From contig SUWV01000018.1 of NCBI GenBank assembly GCA_015061315.1, forward strand, positions 1 through 52,441: a DNA stretch of 52,441 bases, given 5' to 3'. The notes below the pieces were generated by a model. That model was not told where the DNA came from, did no database searches, and was given only the letters and a program-made list of their open reading frames with translations. Each line of letters starts with the position of its first letter. Position 1 is the first letter of the stretch. The DNA is from Lentimicrobiaceae bacterium (GTDB lineage: Bacteria > Bacteroidota > Bacteroidia > Bacteroidales > F082). This document shows, piece after piece, positions 43,671 to 51,471 of this stretch. The translations under genes and the position numbers were made by a program.

Positions 43671-44038
43671 GAGACGCACCATAATATGGTTAAAATATAA
43701 TCTTGTCATTTTTATATAAAAATTTATCAACCATATTAGTGTCACGTCTCTACTTGGTGACTCGGTGACTTGGTGACTTGGCGACTTAATTATACGAGAC
43801 GCACCATAATATGGTTAAAATATAATTTTGTCATTTTTATATAAAAATTTATCAACCATATTAGTGTCACGTCTCTACTTGGTGACTCGGCGACTCGGTG
43901 ACTTGGCGACTTAATTATACGAGACGCACCATAATATGGTTAAAATATAATTTTGTCATTTTTATATAAAAATTTATCAACCATATTAGTGTCACGTCTC
44001 TACTTGGTGACTCGGCGACTCGGTGACTTGGCGACTTA
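43671..44038. repeat. Three tandem 125-bp units with an 80-bp inverted-repeat element
   Basis: Units start at 43671, 43796 and 43921, an exact 125-bp period. Each contains an ~80-bp AT-rich element bounded by imperfect inverted ends (GAGACGCACCATAATATGGTT and AACCATATTAGTGTCACGTCTC, written here in two halves of the unit). A run of GACTTGGT/GACTCGGC octamers and TTAATTATAC follows. Copies are almost identical. With the heptamers at 44045-44077 this fills the 535-nt gap; I see no gene in it. Confidence 0.9.
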
Positions 44039-44044
44039 AAAAAA

Positions 44045-44077
44045 TCTTTAGACTTTAGACTTTAGACTTTAGACTTT
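44045..44077. repeat. CTTTAGA heptamer tandem repeat upstream of ftsB-like gene
   Basis: Four to five tandem CTTTAGA units. Related units occur at 12066-12086 and between the ftsB-like and sialidase genes (44415-44455). Confidence 0.75.
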
Positions 44078-44080
44078 TAT

Positions 44081-44088
44081 TATCTTTG
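44081..44088 (+). promoter_or_regulatory. Probable -7 element of the ftsB-like gene
   Basis: TATCTTTG, 17 nt before the start codon. The -33 region lies inside the CTTTAGA repeat and has no exact TTTG. Confidence 0.45.
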
Positions 44089-44105
44089 CGCAAAATATCA
44101 TCGTT

Positions 44106-44408
44106 ATGAAATTCAAAGAAATCTTAAAGAAATTTAACAACAAGTATATCATCGCTACACTGATATTTGTAGTGATAATACTTTTCATCGACCAATATAA
44201 CGTCTTCAATCAAGCAAAGACTCTTAAGAAACTCAACAAAGCCAAGGACCAAGTAGAATTTTACGAAGCCGAGATTGAGAAAAATCAAGAGACCTTAGAC
44301 AAACTTCAGAAAGACTCAGCCCTGATGGAACGCATCGCCCGCGAGAAATATATGATGAAACGCGACAACGAAGTCATCTATATCATTGAAAACAACGATG
44401 AAGAATGA
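44106..44408 (+). CDS. Septum formation initiator (FtsB/DivIC-like) protein
   Basis: A 100-aa bitopic membrane protein: short basic cytoplasmic N-terminus, one transmembrane helix (IIATLIFVVIILFIDQYNVF), a coiled coil (residues ~38-75, TLKKLNKAKDQVEFYEAEIEKN), then the family's C-terminal MERIAREKYMMKRDNEVIYII. Members join FtsL and FtsQ in the divisome. The motif AREKYMM matches the FtsB/DivIC family well. The downstream sialidase is 52 nt away across a heptamer repeat, and co-transcription is possible. Confidence 0.9.
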   Translation: MKFKEILKKFNNKYIIATLIFVVIILFIDQYNVFNQAKTLKKLNKAKDQVEFYEAEIEKNQETLDKLQKDSALMERIAREKYMMKRDNEVIYIIENNDEE

Positions 44409-44460
44409 ACAAAGAACTTAGGACTTTAGACTTTTGACTTTAGACTTTTGACTTAAAAAT

Positions 44461-45579
44461 ATGAAAAACCTCTTATTACCTTTATTAATTCTTATCTCTG
44501 TTTTTTCTTCATGTGAGAAGAAGGATAAATTCGATGGTTATACTCGTACTGTCGTCTATCGTCCTGAAGATTACGGCTCAAAGTATTATCGCATTCCGGC
44601 TATCATAACAGCAAAAGACGGCAGCCTCGTCGTCTTCACCGACAAACGCAAAGAGAACGAGACCGACTTGCCAGAAGATATTGACATTCTATGTAATTAC
44701 AGCACCGACGGCGGCTTGACATGGAGCGAGCCTTACACCTTGGCGCAAGGCTTCGGTTATATGGAAAGCTTCGGCGACTGTGCAGTGACTCATAGCAAGG
44801 ACGACAACGGACTCATCGCGGTGTTTGTCGGAGGACAAGGCTTCTGGAAATCGAAGCCGTCACATCATAATCATACGTATAAATCTATGAGTTACGACAA
44901 CGGTCGTACTTGGACAGAGCCAGAAGACATCACGCATTTCATCTTCGGCAAGAGCTGTCAAGATAGCGTAAGAAGTAAGTGGCGTGCCTCGTTCTGCGCC
45001 TCAGGCAACGGACTCCTAACATCGACAGGAAGAATCATGTTCGTGGCATGTATCCGCGAGACGTCAGCATATACCATAAGTAACTATGTGATTTATTCTG
45101 ACGACAACGGCGCGACATGGAATGTCTCCGGACGTGCATCCGTAGGTGGCGACGAAGCCAAAGTCGTGGAACTCAACAACGGCGACATCTTGATGAGCAT
45201 CAGGACTGCTGGCAAGAGATGGTACAACATCTCACATGACGGCGGCATCACATGGAACGAGACAACATCAGAGTGGGACGACCTCATCGGTCCAGCATGT
45301 AACGGCGACCTCATACGATACGACGAGAACACATTATTACACAGCTTACCAAAAGGCGACTCACGCCGCGACGTAGCGATTTATATCTCCAAAGACGAAG
45401 GCAAGACATGGAACGAAGGTAAAGTCATAGTGCCTCGCTACTCGGCATATTCTTCCTTGTGCGTGCTTCCCGACAAGACGATAGGAATGTTCGTGGAAGA
45501 AAGAGAAGTCGACACTACAAGTTATGAGATGGTGTTCTATAGATTTCCGATAGAATATTTGGAGGCAATGAATCAATAA
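44461..45579 (+). CDS. Exo-alpha-sialidase lipoprotein
   Basis: A 372-aa sialidase (neuraminidase) that removes terminal sialic acid from host glycans. The N-terminus is a lipoprotein signal with lipobox VFSSC (Cys ~19), so it is lipid-anchored, probably at the surface. The catalytic YRIPAI motif (Arg of the Arg triad) lies near residue 42, followed by DKRKENETDLPEDIDI. Five Asp boxes are visible: STDGGLTW, SYDNGRTW, SDDNGATW, SHDGGITW and SKDEGKTW, marking the six-bladed propeller. No sialic acid catabolic genes are adjacent, so released sugar may be used elsewhere in the genome or by other bacteria. Confidence 0.93.
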   Translation: MKNLLLPLLILISVFSSCEKKDKFDGYTRTVVYRPEDYGSKYYRIPAIITAKDGSLVVFTDKRKENETDLPEDIDILCNYSTDGGLTWSEPYTLAQGFGYMESFGDCAVTHSKDDNGLIAVFVGGQGFWKSKPSHHNHTYKSMSYDNGRTWTEPEDITHFIFGKSCQDSVRSKWRASFCASGNGLLTSTGRIMFVACIRETSAYTISNYVIYSDDNGATWNVSGRASVGGDEAKVVELNNGDILMSIRTAGKRWYNISHDGGITWNETTSEWDDLIGPACNGDLIRYDENTLLHSLPKGDSRRDVAIYISKDEGKTWNEGKVIVPRYSAYSSLCVLPDKTIGMFVEEREVDTTSYEMVFYRFPIEYLEAMNQ

Positions 45580-45580
45580 G

Positions 45581-45710
45581 TAGGGACGCATCGAATGCGT
45601 CCTATTTTGTTATAGTGGACACATTCAATGTGTCCGTACAATCAGCGCATCTACCCTGCAATCATGTAAGGACGCATCGAATGCGTCAACTTCTGAGTCA
45701 GAGTTATTTT
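45581..45710. repeat. Intergenic composite of GGACGCAT and GGACACATT palindromes
   Basis: GGACGCATCGAATGCGTCC at 45584-45602, GGACACATTCAATGTGTCC at 45617-45635 and a second GGACGCAT copy at 45670-45687, ending TCAGAGTT. From 45611 onward the order and flanks match the insertion in uvrC (5701-5815). The first palindrome begins 4 nt after the sialidase stop. Confidence 0.85.
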
Positions 45711-45713
45711 CTA

Positions 45714-45744
45714 TTGCTTTTTTCAAAAATTATCGTTATCTTTG
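45714..45744 (+). promoter_or_regulatory. Promoter of the Cys/His-rich lipoprotein gene
   Basis: TTG at 45714-45716 and TATCTTTG at 45737-45744, spacer 20 nt; the start codon is 36 nt downstream. Confidence 0.7.
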
Positions 45745-45780
45745 TCGGGTTAATTTATTTAGAACTTAATTTATAAAACT

Positions 45781-46203
45781 ATGAAAAAACTCTTTTTAGT
45801 ATTAGGCTTGGTAACAGTATTATTAGCAAGCTGCTGCAACAACAATCAGAAAGGCGCACAGAAATGTGACGGCAAAGCAGAACAAAAATGCGAACAAAAA
45901 TGCGATGGTCATAAACACGAAGCATGCAATCACGACCATGCTAACTGCGAGAAGAAATGTGCAGATATGAAACAAGAAGCTTGTCAAGGTCACAACCACG
46001 AAGCATGCAACCACGATCATCAAAATTGTGAAAAGAAATGCGAACAAAAATGTGATGGTAAACACGATCATGCAAACTGTGAACAAAAATGTGATGGCAA
46101 GCATGTAGAATGTGATAAAGCTAAAGCTGAATGCGAAAAGAAATGTGAAGAAAAGAAAGCTGAATGCGAAGCAAAAAAGGTCGTAAATCAATCAGCAAGT
46201 TAA
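45781..46203 (+). CDS. Cys/His-rich putative metal-binding lipoprotein
   Basis: A 140-aa lipoprotein with lipobox LLASC, so the mature protein starts at Cys18 followed by a second Cys. Of the rest, about 17 Cys and 11 His are arranged in short repeats: C-D/E-x-K motifs (QKCEQKCDG) and a 16-17-residue unit, HEACNHDHxNCEKKC, that occurs twice. The remaining residues are mostly Lys and Glu. There is no enzymatic domain. The composition suggests binding of Zn, Cu, Ni or heavy metals in the envelope, or a redox buffer, but this is inference. It has its own promoter and terminator and lies just upstream of nifJ. Confidence 0.8.
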   Translation: MKKLFLVLGLVTVLLASCCNNNQKGAQKCDGKAEQKCEQKCDGHKHEACNHDHANCEKKCADMKQEACQGHNHEACNHDHQNCEKKCEQKCDGKHDHANCEQKCDGKHVECDKAKAECEKKCEEKKAECEAKKVVNQSAS

Positions 46204-46245
46204 TTTTTATTCTGTAGAACAATAACAGAAAAAAATAGTTTATGT

Positions 46246-46277
46246 ATGAGCGGGAGGGATATTCCGCTCATTTTTTT
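46246..46277 (+). terminator. Terminator of the Cys/His-rich lipoprotein gene
   Basis: ATGAGCGG pairs with CCGCTCAT and is followed by a run of seven T. Confidence 0.85.
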
Positions 46278-46298
46278 ATTAAGAAATTGAATTATTAT

Positions 46299-46329
46299 TT
46301 TGTTTGTTAGTAAAAAAAAATTAAATTTG
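46299..46329 (+). promoter_or_regulatory. Promoter of nifJ
   Basis: TTTG at 46299-46302 and TAAATTTG at 46322-46329 with a 19-nt spacer; 56 nt upstream of the start codon. Confidence 0.75.
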
Positions 46330-46385
46330 CGTCTTTATTAGAGAAATTAATTCATTACACTAATAACACTATAAAAGATAACATT

Positions 46386-49300
46386 ATGGCAGAAAAAAAA
46401 TTCATGACATGTGATGGCAACTGTGCAGCAGCTCACGTAGCGTATATGTTCAGCGAAGTTGCAGCTATCTATCCTATCACCCCATCATCTCCGATGGCAG
46501 AATACGTTGACGAATGGAGTGCCGCAGGCAGAAAGAATATATTTGGAGAGAATGTCAAAGTCGTTGAGATGCAGTCGGAAGCTGGTGCTGCTGGCGCTGT
46601 TCACGGCTCATTACAAGCTGGAGCTCTCACCACCACATATACCGCATCACAAGGTCTCTTGTTGATGATACCTAATATGTATAAGATCGCTGGTGAGTTA
46701 CTTCCTGGCGTATTCCACGTCTCAGCACGTGCTTTGGCAGCACAGGCATTGTCAATCTTCGGCGACCATGCCGACGTCATGAGTGCTCGTCAGACAGGCT
46801 TCGCTCTCTTAGCAACAGGCTCGGTACAAGAAATCATGGACTTAGCTCCAGTGGCACACCTCGCCGCTATTGAAGGCCGCGTTCCTTTCATGCACTTCTT
46901 CGATGGCTTCCGTACCTCACACGAGATACAAAAAGTAGAAGCAGCCGACCAAGATGAGATAGTAAAACTCGTCAACTGGAAAGCTCTTAAAGAATATCGC
47001 GACCGCGCTCTTAACCCAGAACATCCTGTGACACGCGGTACAGCACAAAACCCAGACATCTATTTCCAAACACGCGAGTTACAAAATAAATACTACTATG
47101 CTCTCCCTGACATAGTGGCTAAATATATGAAAGAGATGAGCAAAATCACCGGCCGTGAATATGCTCCTTTCACTTACTATGGCGCACCAGATGCTACTAA
47201 CATCATCATCGCCATGGGTTCTATCACCGACGTTATCAAGACTGTCGTCGATAAACTTAATAAAGAAGGTAAGAAAGTTGGTTTGGTCAGCGTACACCTC
47301 TACCGTCCTTTCAGCGTGAAACATCTCCTCGCTGTCGTTCCTAAGACTGTAGATCGTATCTGCGTTTTAGACAGAACAAAAGACACCGGCGCTAACGGCG
47401 AACCTCTCTACTTAGACGTAGTGGAAGCATACAACGACTTATGCAACAACAACAGCGCTAACTTGCCACATATCATCGGCGGTCGTTATGGTCTTTCATC
47501 AAAAGACACTACACCAGCTCATATCTTGGCAGTGTTCAAGAACTTAGATAGACCTCAACCTCGTAACAGATTTACCATCGGTATCAACGACGACGTGACA
47601 TTCGGTTCTCTCCCAATGCTTCCTGAGTTCTCAATCCTTCCAGAAGGCACTTTCGAAGCTAAGTTCTACGGACTCGGCGCTGACGGTACTGTAGGTGCTA
47701 ACAAGAACTCCATCAAGATTATCGGTGACAACACAAATAAATACAGCCAAGCTTACTTCGACTACGACTCAAAGAAATCAGGAGGCTACACATGTTCACA
47801 CCTCCGCTTCGGCGACCGTCCTATCTTGGCTCCTTATCTCGTAGGAACACCTGACTTCGTAGCTGTCCACGTTCCTTCATACTTAAGCAAATACGACTGC
47901 TTACGCGGTTTGAAAGACAACGGAACATTCCTCTACAACTCACCATGGAGCGTAGAAGAAACCAAGAAACATCTTCCAGACTTCGTGAAGAAATATTTGG
48001 CAGTACACAATATTAATATGTATATCATTGACGCTACAAAGATCGCTGACGAAATAGGATTAGGTAACCGTACCAATACTATCCTCCAATCAGCATTCTT
48101 CAAGATCTCTGGCGTTATCCCTTACGACCTCGCCGTTGAACAGATGAAGAAGTTCATCGTCAAGTCGTATGGCAAGAAAGGTGAAGACATCGTTAAGATG
48201 AACTTCGCTGCTGTTGACCGTGGCGCTGAGATTACAAAAGTTGAGATACCAGAAGAATGGGCACACCTCAGCTGCAAGACCGACTTCGTCCTCGAGCCAT
48301 TGAAAGGCGCACCAGAGTTCATCAACAAGATCATGCGTCCTATGACAGCTCAGTTAGGCAACGACCTTCCTGTCAGTACCTTCGAAGAAATCATCGACGG
48401 TACATTCCCAGCAGGTACCACAGCATACGAGAAACGTGGCGTCGCTACATTCGTTCCAGAATGGCAATCAGAAAACTGTATCCAATGTAACCAATGTTCT
48501 TTGGTATGTCCTCACGCAGCGATACGTCCTGTAGTGATGAACGAAGAAGAATTGGCAAACGCTCCTGAGTCGATGAAGGCTATCGACATCAAAGTGCCAA
48601 AGGAATTTGCAGGAATGAAATTCCGTATGCAAGTCTCTGTGATGGACTGTACCGGTTGCGGCAACTGCGCCGACGTATGTCCAGCTAAGGAGAAAGCCTT
48701 GGTAATGAAACCATTTGAAAGCCAACTCGGCGAAGCAGAAAACTGGGAATACAGCCAACATAAAGTAGCTTATAAAGACGAGCTCATCGACAAATACGCC
48801 AACATCAAGAACAGCCAATTCGCACAACCATTGTTCGAGTTCTCTGGCGCTTGTGCTGGCTGCGGCGAGACTCCATATATCAAGACTATCACACAATTAT
48901 TCGGTGAGAGAATGTTAGTCGCCAACGCAACAGGTTGTTCTTCAATCTACGGCGGCTCAGCACCTTCAACACCTTATTGTAAGAACTACAAATCAGGCAA
49001 GGGCGTGGCATGGGCTAACAGCTTGTTCGAAGACAACGCAGAGTTCGGCCTCGGTATGCAGACAGCTACTAACAAGCTCCGCGACCGCGTAGAACGCATC
49101 ATGAAAGAAGCCATAGAAGAATGCAGTTGCTGCTCAGCAGAACTTAAGGCTCTCTTCCAACAATGGATCGACAACCGCGAGAACGGACAAGTCACAGAGA
49201 AACTCGCTCCTCAGATTCTGGCAGAAGCAGGCAAATGCGACTGCACATACTGCAAGCAAATCGTTGAGTTGAAAGACCACTTGGTTAAGAAGTCACAATG

Positions 49301-49943
49301 GATCATCGGTGGTGACGGCTGGGCTTACGACATCGGATTCGGCGGCTTAGACCACGTACTCGCATCAGGCGAAGACGTCAACGTACTCGTCCTCGACACC
49401 GAAGTATATTCCAACACAGGCGGTCAGTCATCGAAGGCAACACCAGCAGGCGCAGTAGCTAAGTTCGCCGCATCAGGTAAGAAATTACGTAAGAAAGACC
49501 TCGGCATGATAGCAAAGAGCTACGGTTACGTCTATGTCGCACAAGTAGCTATGGGCGCAAACCAAGCACAATATTTCAAGGCTATCAAAGAAGCTGAAGC
49601 ATATCCAGGACCATCACTCGTGATCTGCTACGCTCCATGTATCAACCACGGCATCAAAGCTGGCATGGGCCGCACACAACAAGAAGAGAAGTTGGCAGTG
49701 GAATGCGGCTACTGGCATCTCTATCGCTTCAACCCATTAGAAGAAGAAGCAGGACAAAACGGCTTCCATTTAGACAGCAAAGAACCAGATTGGAGCAAGT
49801 TCCAACAATTCATCATGGGTGAAGTACGCTACAACTCATTAGTCAAGACCTTCCCAGAAGAAGCTAAAGAATTGTTCGCCAAGACAGAACAATATGCAAA
49901 ACTTCGCTACGAAGGCTACAAGAAATTGAGTGAAGGAAAATGA
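46386..49943 (+). CDS. nifJ: Pyruvate:ferredoxin (flavodoxin) oxidoreductase NifJ
   Basis: A single-chain 1185-aa PFOR that oxidises pyruvate with CoA to acetyl-CoA and CO2 and reduces ferredoxin. Domains in order: the pyrimidine-binding TPP domain (YPITPSSPMAEYVDEW, EMQSEAGAAGA), a transketolase-C-like domain, the gamma-type domain, and a two-cluster ferredoxin domain (CIQCNQCSLVCPH and CTGCGNCADVCP, residues ~698-765). The TPP-binding domain follows, with the third cluster's CAGCGETPY start and GDGWAYDIGFGGLDHVL / DTEVYSNTGGQSSKATP. Length is normal. It is monocistronic with its own promoter and terminator. Its products feed Pta-AckA (12217) and, by inference, an [FeFe]-hydrogenase matured by HydEFG. 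Confidence 0.97.
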   Translation: MAEKKFMTCDGNCAAAHVAYMFSEVAAIYPITPSSPMAEYVDEWSAAGRKNIFGENVKVVEMQSEAGAAGAVHGSLQAGALTTTYTASQGLLLMIPNMYKIAGELLPGVFHVSARALAAQALSIFGDHADVMSARQTGFALLATGSVQEIMDLAPVAHLAAIEGRVPFMHFFDGFRTSHEIQKVEAADQDEIVKLVNWKALKEYRDRALNPEHPVTRGTAQNPDIYFQTRELQNKYYYALPDIVAKYMKEMSKITGREYAPFTYYGAPDATNIIIAMGSITDVIKTVVDKLNKEGKKVGLVSVHLYRPFSVKHLLAVVPKTVDRICVLDRTKDTGANGEPLYLDVVEAYNDLCNNNSANLPHIIGGRYGLSSKDTTPAHILAVFKNLDRPQPRNRFTIGINDDVTFGSLPMLPEFSILPEGTFEAKFYGLGADGTVGANKNSIKIIGDNTNKYSQAYFDYDSKKSGGYTCSHLRFGDRPILAPYLVGTPDFVAVHVPSYLSKYDCLRGLKDNGTFLYNSPWSVEETKKHLPDFVKKYLAVHNINMYIIDATKIADEIGLGNRTNTILQSAFFKISGVIPYDLAVEQMKKFIVKSYGKKGEDIVKMNFAAVDRGAEITKVEIPEEWAHLSCKTDFVLEPLKGAPEFINKIMRPMTAQLGNDLPVSTFEEIIDGTFPAGTTAYEKRGVATFVPEWQSENCIQCNQCSLVCPHAAIRPVVMNEEELANAPESMKAIDIKVPKEFAGMKFRMQVSVMDCTGCGNCADVCPAKEKALVMKPFESQLGEAENWEYSQHKVAYKDELIDKYANIKNSQFAQPLFEFSGACAGCGETPYIKTITQLFGERMLVANATGCSSIYGGSAPSTPYCKNYKSGKGVAWANSLFEDNAEFGLGMQTATNKLRDRVERIMKEAIEECSCCSAELKALFQQWIDNRENGQVTEKLAPQILAEAGKCDCTYCKQIVELKDHLVKKSQWIIGGDGWAYDIGFGGLDHVLASGEDVNVLVLDTEVYSNTGGQSSKATPAGAVAKFAASGKKLRKKDLGMIAKSYGYVYVAQVAMGANQAQYFKAIKEAEAYPGPSLVICYAPCINHGIKAGMGRTQQEEKLAVECGYWHLYRFNPLEEEAGQNGFHLDSKEPDWSKFQQFIMGEVRYNSLVKTFPEEAKELFAKTEQYAKLRYEGYKKLSEGK

Positions 49944-49980
49944 TTTTCAGAATCTGAGAATCTGAAAAACTGAAAATCTG
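49944..49980. repeat. AATCTGAG-family repeats after nifJ
   Basis: TTTCAGAATCTGAGAATCTGAAAAACTGAAAATCTGA-type units of the family found in the ettA-thiL-uvrC spacers, here directly after the nifJ stop. Confidence 0.65.
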
Positions 49981-49988
49981 ATAATATT

Positions 49989-50026
49989 AAGGCTCCGGAA
50001 TTATAGAATTTCGGAGCCTTTTTTTT
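49989..50026 (+). terminator. Terminator of nifJ
   Basis: AAGGCTCCG pairs with CGGAGCCTT (an extended stem with AA/TT beyond) around a short AT-rich loop and is followed by eight T. Confidence 0.9.
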
Positions 50027-50033
50027 GTTTTCT

Positions 50034-50129
50034 TTGGGCGTTCCGGCGAAGCCGTCGGGCTTTCCGCTCTATCTTTTTCCGCTACGCTCCAAAAGGATGC
50101 CGCTCCAATCCCTAACGCAGTCTTTAAGT
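50034..50129 (+). repeat. ~95-bp dispersed element downstream of nifJ, copy B
   Basis: The reverse complement in the window of 19241-19336, and in the same orientation relative to the upstream gene. The hairpin CGGC-NNN-GCCG is kept while its loop differs (GTA in copy A, TTC in copy B, read on the same strand). It lies just past the nifJ terminator. Confidence 0.8.
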
Positions 50130-50372
50130 CTACAAGTCAACAAGTCTACAGGTCAACAAGTAAAAAGATACGTGCAAATACCCGCGATACGTGGAGACAG
50201 AAGTCTACAAGTCTACGAGTCTACAGGTCAACAAGTAGAGACGCTTCTATGATATATTGTTAATTTTCATTGGTATCATCGAAACATCCCCACTCTATGT
50301 CTCTGCGACTTTGCGTCTCTACTCGTAGTCTCGTTGACTTGTTGACTCGTTGACTTGTAGTCTCGTAGTCTT
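50105..50372. repeat. Octamer-rich noncoding region with diverged 51-bp element (copy 4)
   Basis: Runs of AAGTCTAC / AAGTCAAC octamers at 50127-50162, 50201-50237 and, inverted, at 50318-50371 flank a diverged copy of the 51-bp element (50239-50289). The region from 49944 to 50370 contains no gene that I can support; two short ORFs here are read from the repeats. Confidence 0.75.
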
Positions 50373-51063
50373 ATTGTACAAACTCCGCGAATTTCTCCGC
50401 CTGCGTTTTAAGTTCTGAGAGCTGTTCATCAGTCAGTTTAAACTCACCATTAGTCCACGCCTCTTTACCGAGAGCGATGCCCGTCTGAGTCTCCGTCATC
50501 ACGTCCATCTTGATGAAACGCAGAAGCTCGTTAAGTTTCTCCCGACAAGAAGCAGTTTTGTTATTACCGCCCGCGCCGCTCACCGTAATCTTCTTACCCT
50601 GTACGGCAGTAGCGTTAGTCGGATTAGAGATATCCATCGGGCGCGACAGCCAGTCGAAGAGATTTTTCAGCAAGCCAGGATAGCTCCGATTATATTCAGG
50701 CGTGAAGACCCAGATACCATCGCAATCCAATATTTGTTGACGAATTATGCTTAGAGACATACGTCCGTATGCCTCTACATGAGAATCAGCAAAACATCGA
50801 CATCCCGCCTCCAATTCACCATCCTCAGAACGATGAAACGATGACTTTGACTCTGGAGCAGACTTTGAACATTGACTGTTGTCCGTAGACTGTTGACTGT
50901 TGACAATCGAAGATTCCAAGTCTTGATTAAAATACGGTATATTTTCAAAGTCGAGATAAGAGATGACGAATCTATCTTTGAGCAACGACTCAGCCACCAT
51001 AGCCAGCTGACGGTTAAAAGAATCTTTCCGCAGGGAACCTATAATAAATACGATATGTTTCAT
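50371..51063 (-). CDS. NADPH-dependent FMN reductase family protein, with repeat insertion
   Basis: A flavodoxin-fold FMN reductase (chromate/quinone reductase type) of 230 aa, about 45-50 residues longer than usual. The N-terminal IIGSLRKDSFNRQLA binds the FMN phosphate, and the core continues ILDCDGIWVFTPEYNRSYPGLLKNLFDWLSRP. Between FNQDLE (~residue 52) and RQQILDCDG lies an insert of low conservation (IVNSQQSTDNSQC ... HVEAYGRMSLS) encoded by GACTGTT heptamers (50874-50906) and a palindrome (50752-50777). The fold before and after the insert is intact, so activity may be kept. The substrate is unknown. Confidence 0.88.
   Translation of the reverse strand: MKHIVFIIGSLRKDSFNRQLAMVAESLLKDRFVISYLDFENIPYFNQDLESSIVNSQQSTDNSQCSKSAPESKSSFHRSEDGELEAGCRCFADSHVEAYGRMSLSIIRQQILDCDGIWVFTPEYNRSYPGLLKNLFDWLSRPMDISNPTNATAVQGKKITVSGAGGNNKTASCREKLNELLRFIKMDVMTETQTGIALGKEAWTNGEFKLTDEQLSELKTQAEKFAEFVQ
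50752..50777. repeat. TAGAGACATACG palindrome inside the FMN reductase gene
   Basis: TAGAGACATACG and CGTATGCCTCTA form a 12-bp stem with one G-U-type mismatch around a 2-nt centre. On the gene strand it reads VEAYGRMSL. The end sequence TAGAGAC is shared with the 51-bp and 80-bp elements. Confidence 0.75.
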
Positions 51064-51224
51064 AAGACAATTTTTCCATGAAACAGATGAGAGGTGATTT
51101 TGTTGAAAGTGAGAGGAGGTAGAGACGCGAGGTCGTAAAGGAGTAAAGGATTAAAGTTCAATAGCCAACAACTATGGTAAAAAAAAATATTCTTCCCGAC
51201 TTCCCTATTCTCCATTGAATTAAT

Positions 51225-51232
51225 TATCTTTG
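51225..51232 (+). promoter_or_regulatory. Probable -7 element of the DUF3791/DUF3990 cassette
   Basis: TATCTTTG, 17 nt before the first start codon of the cassette; no good TTTG at -33. Confidence 0.45.
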
Positions 51233-51249
51233 CAAAAGAAAGAGCAAAG

Positions 51250-51462
51250 ATGAAAAACAAGAATCAGGACATATCATATTTTATCTCATTTTGTATTGAG
51301 CAATACAAGAATGCCAAAGGATTAGACGGCGCGACTGTCATGGAAACCTTTGCAAGATATGGAGTCCTTGATTATCTCAACGAACATTTTGAAGTTCTGC
51401 ATACTCAGAGTTACCAATGGATCTTAGAAGACATTGATGAATTTATTAACATAAGGAAATAG
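51250..51462 (+). CDS. DUF3791 family protein (putative antitoxin-like partner)
   Basis: A 70-aa protein of the DUF3791 type: ISYFISFCIEQYKNAKGLDGATVMETFARYGVLDYLNEHFEVLHTQ in outline, with the family's F-C-I-E-x-Y-K and G-V-L-D-Y-L features and a closing EDIDEFI. The function is unknown. It is the first gene of a three-gene cassette; its stop codon overlaps the Shine-Dalgarno of the next gene. Genes of this family regularly accompany DUF3990 genes, so a shared role such as a toxin-antitoxin pair is a reasonable guess, not shown here. Confidence 0.75.
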   Translation: MKNKNQDISYFISFCIEQYKNAKGLDGATVMETFARYGVLDYLNEHFEVLHTQSYQWILEDIDEFINIRK

Positions 51463-51468
51463 GAGGAG
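51461..51468 (+). promoter_or_regulatory. Strong Shine-Dalgarno of the DUF3990 gene
   Basis: AGGAGGAG ends 3 nt before the start codon at 51472. Such purine-rich sites are absent from the other genes of the window that I inspected. Confidence 0.8.
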
Positions 51469-51471
51469 AAG

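Noticed and set aside
43671..44038. Possible CRISPR or origin iterons
   Set aside because: The 125-bp units are nearly identical throughout, so there are no spacers; no replication gene or DnaA-box cluster is nearby.
45823..46191. 122-aa Phe-rich ORF antisense to the Cys/His-rich lipoprotein
   Set aside because: Its hydrophobic look is the complement of Lys/Glu/Cys codons on the other strand. The sense gene has a promoter, lipobox and terminator.
50025..50252. 75-aa ORF downstream of nifJ
   Set aside because: It is read from the dispersed element and the octamer repeats and overlaps the nifJ terminator; no protein signature.
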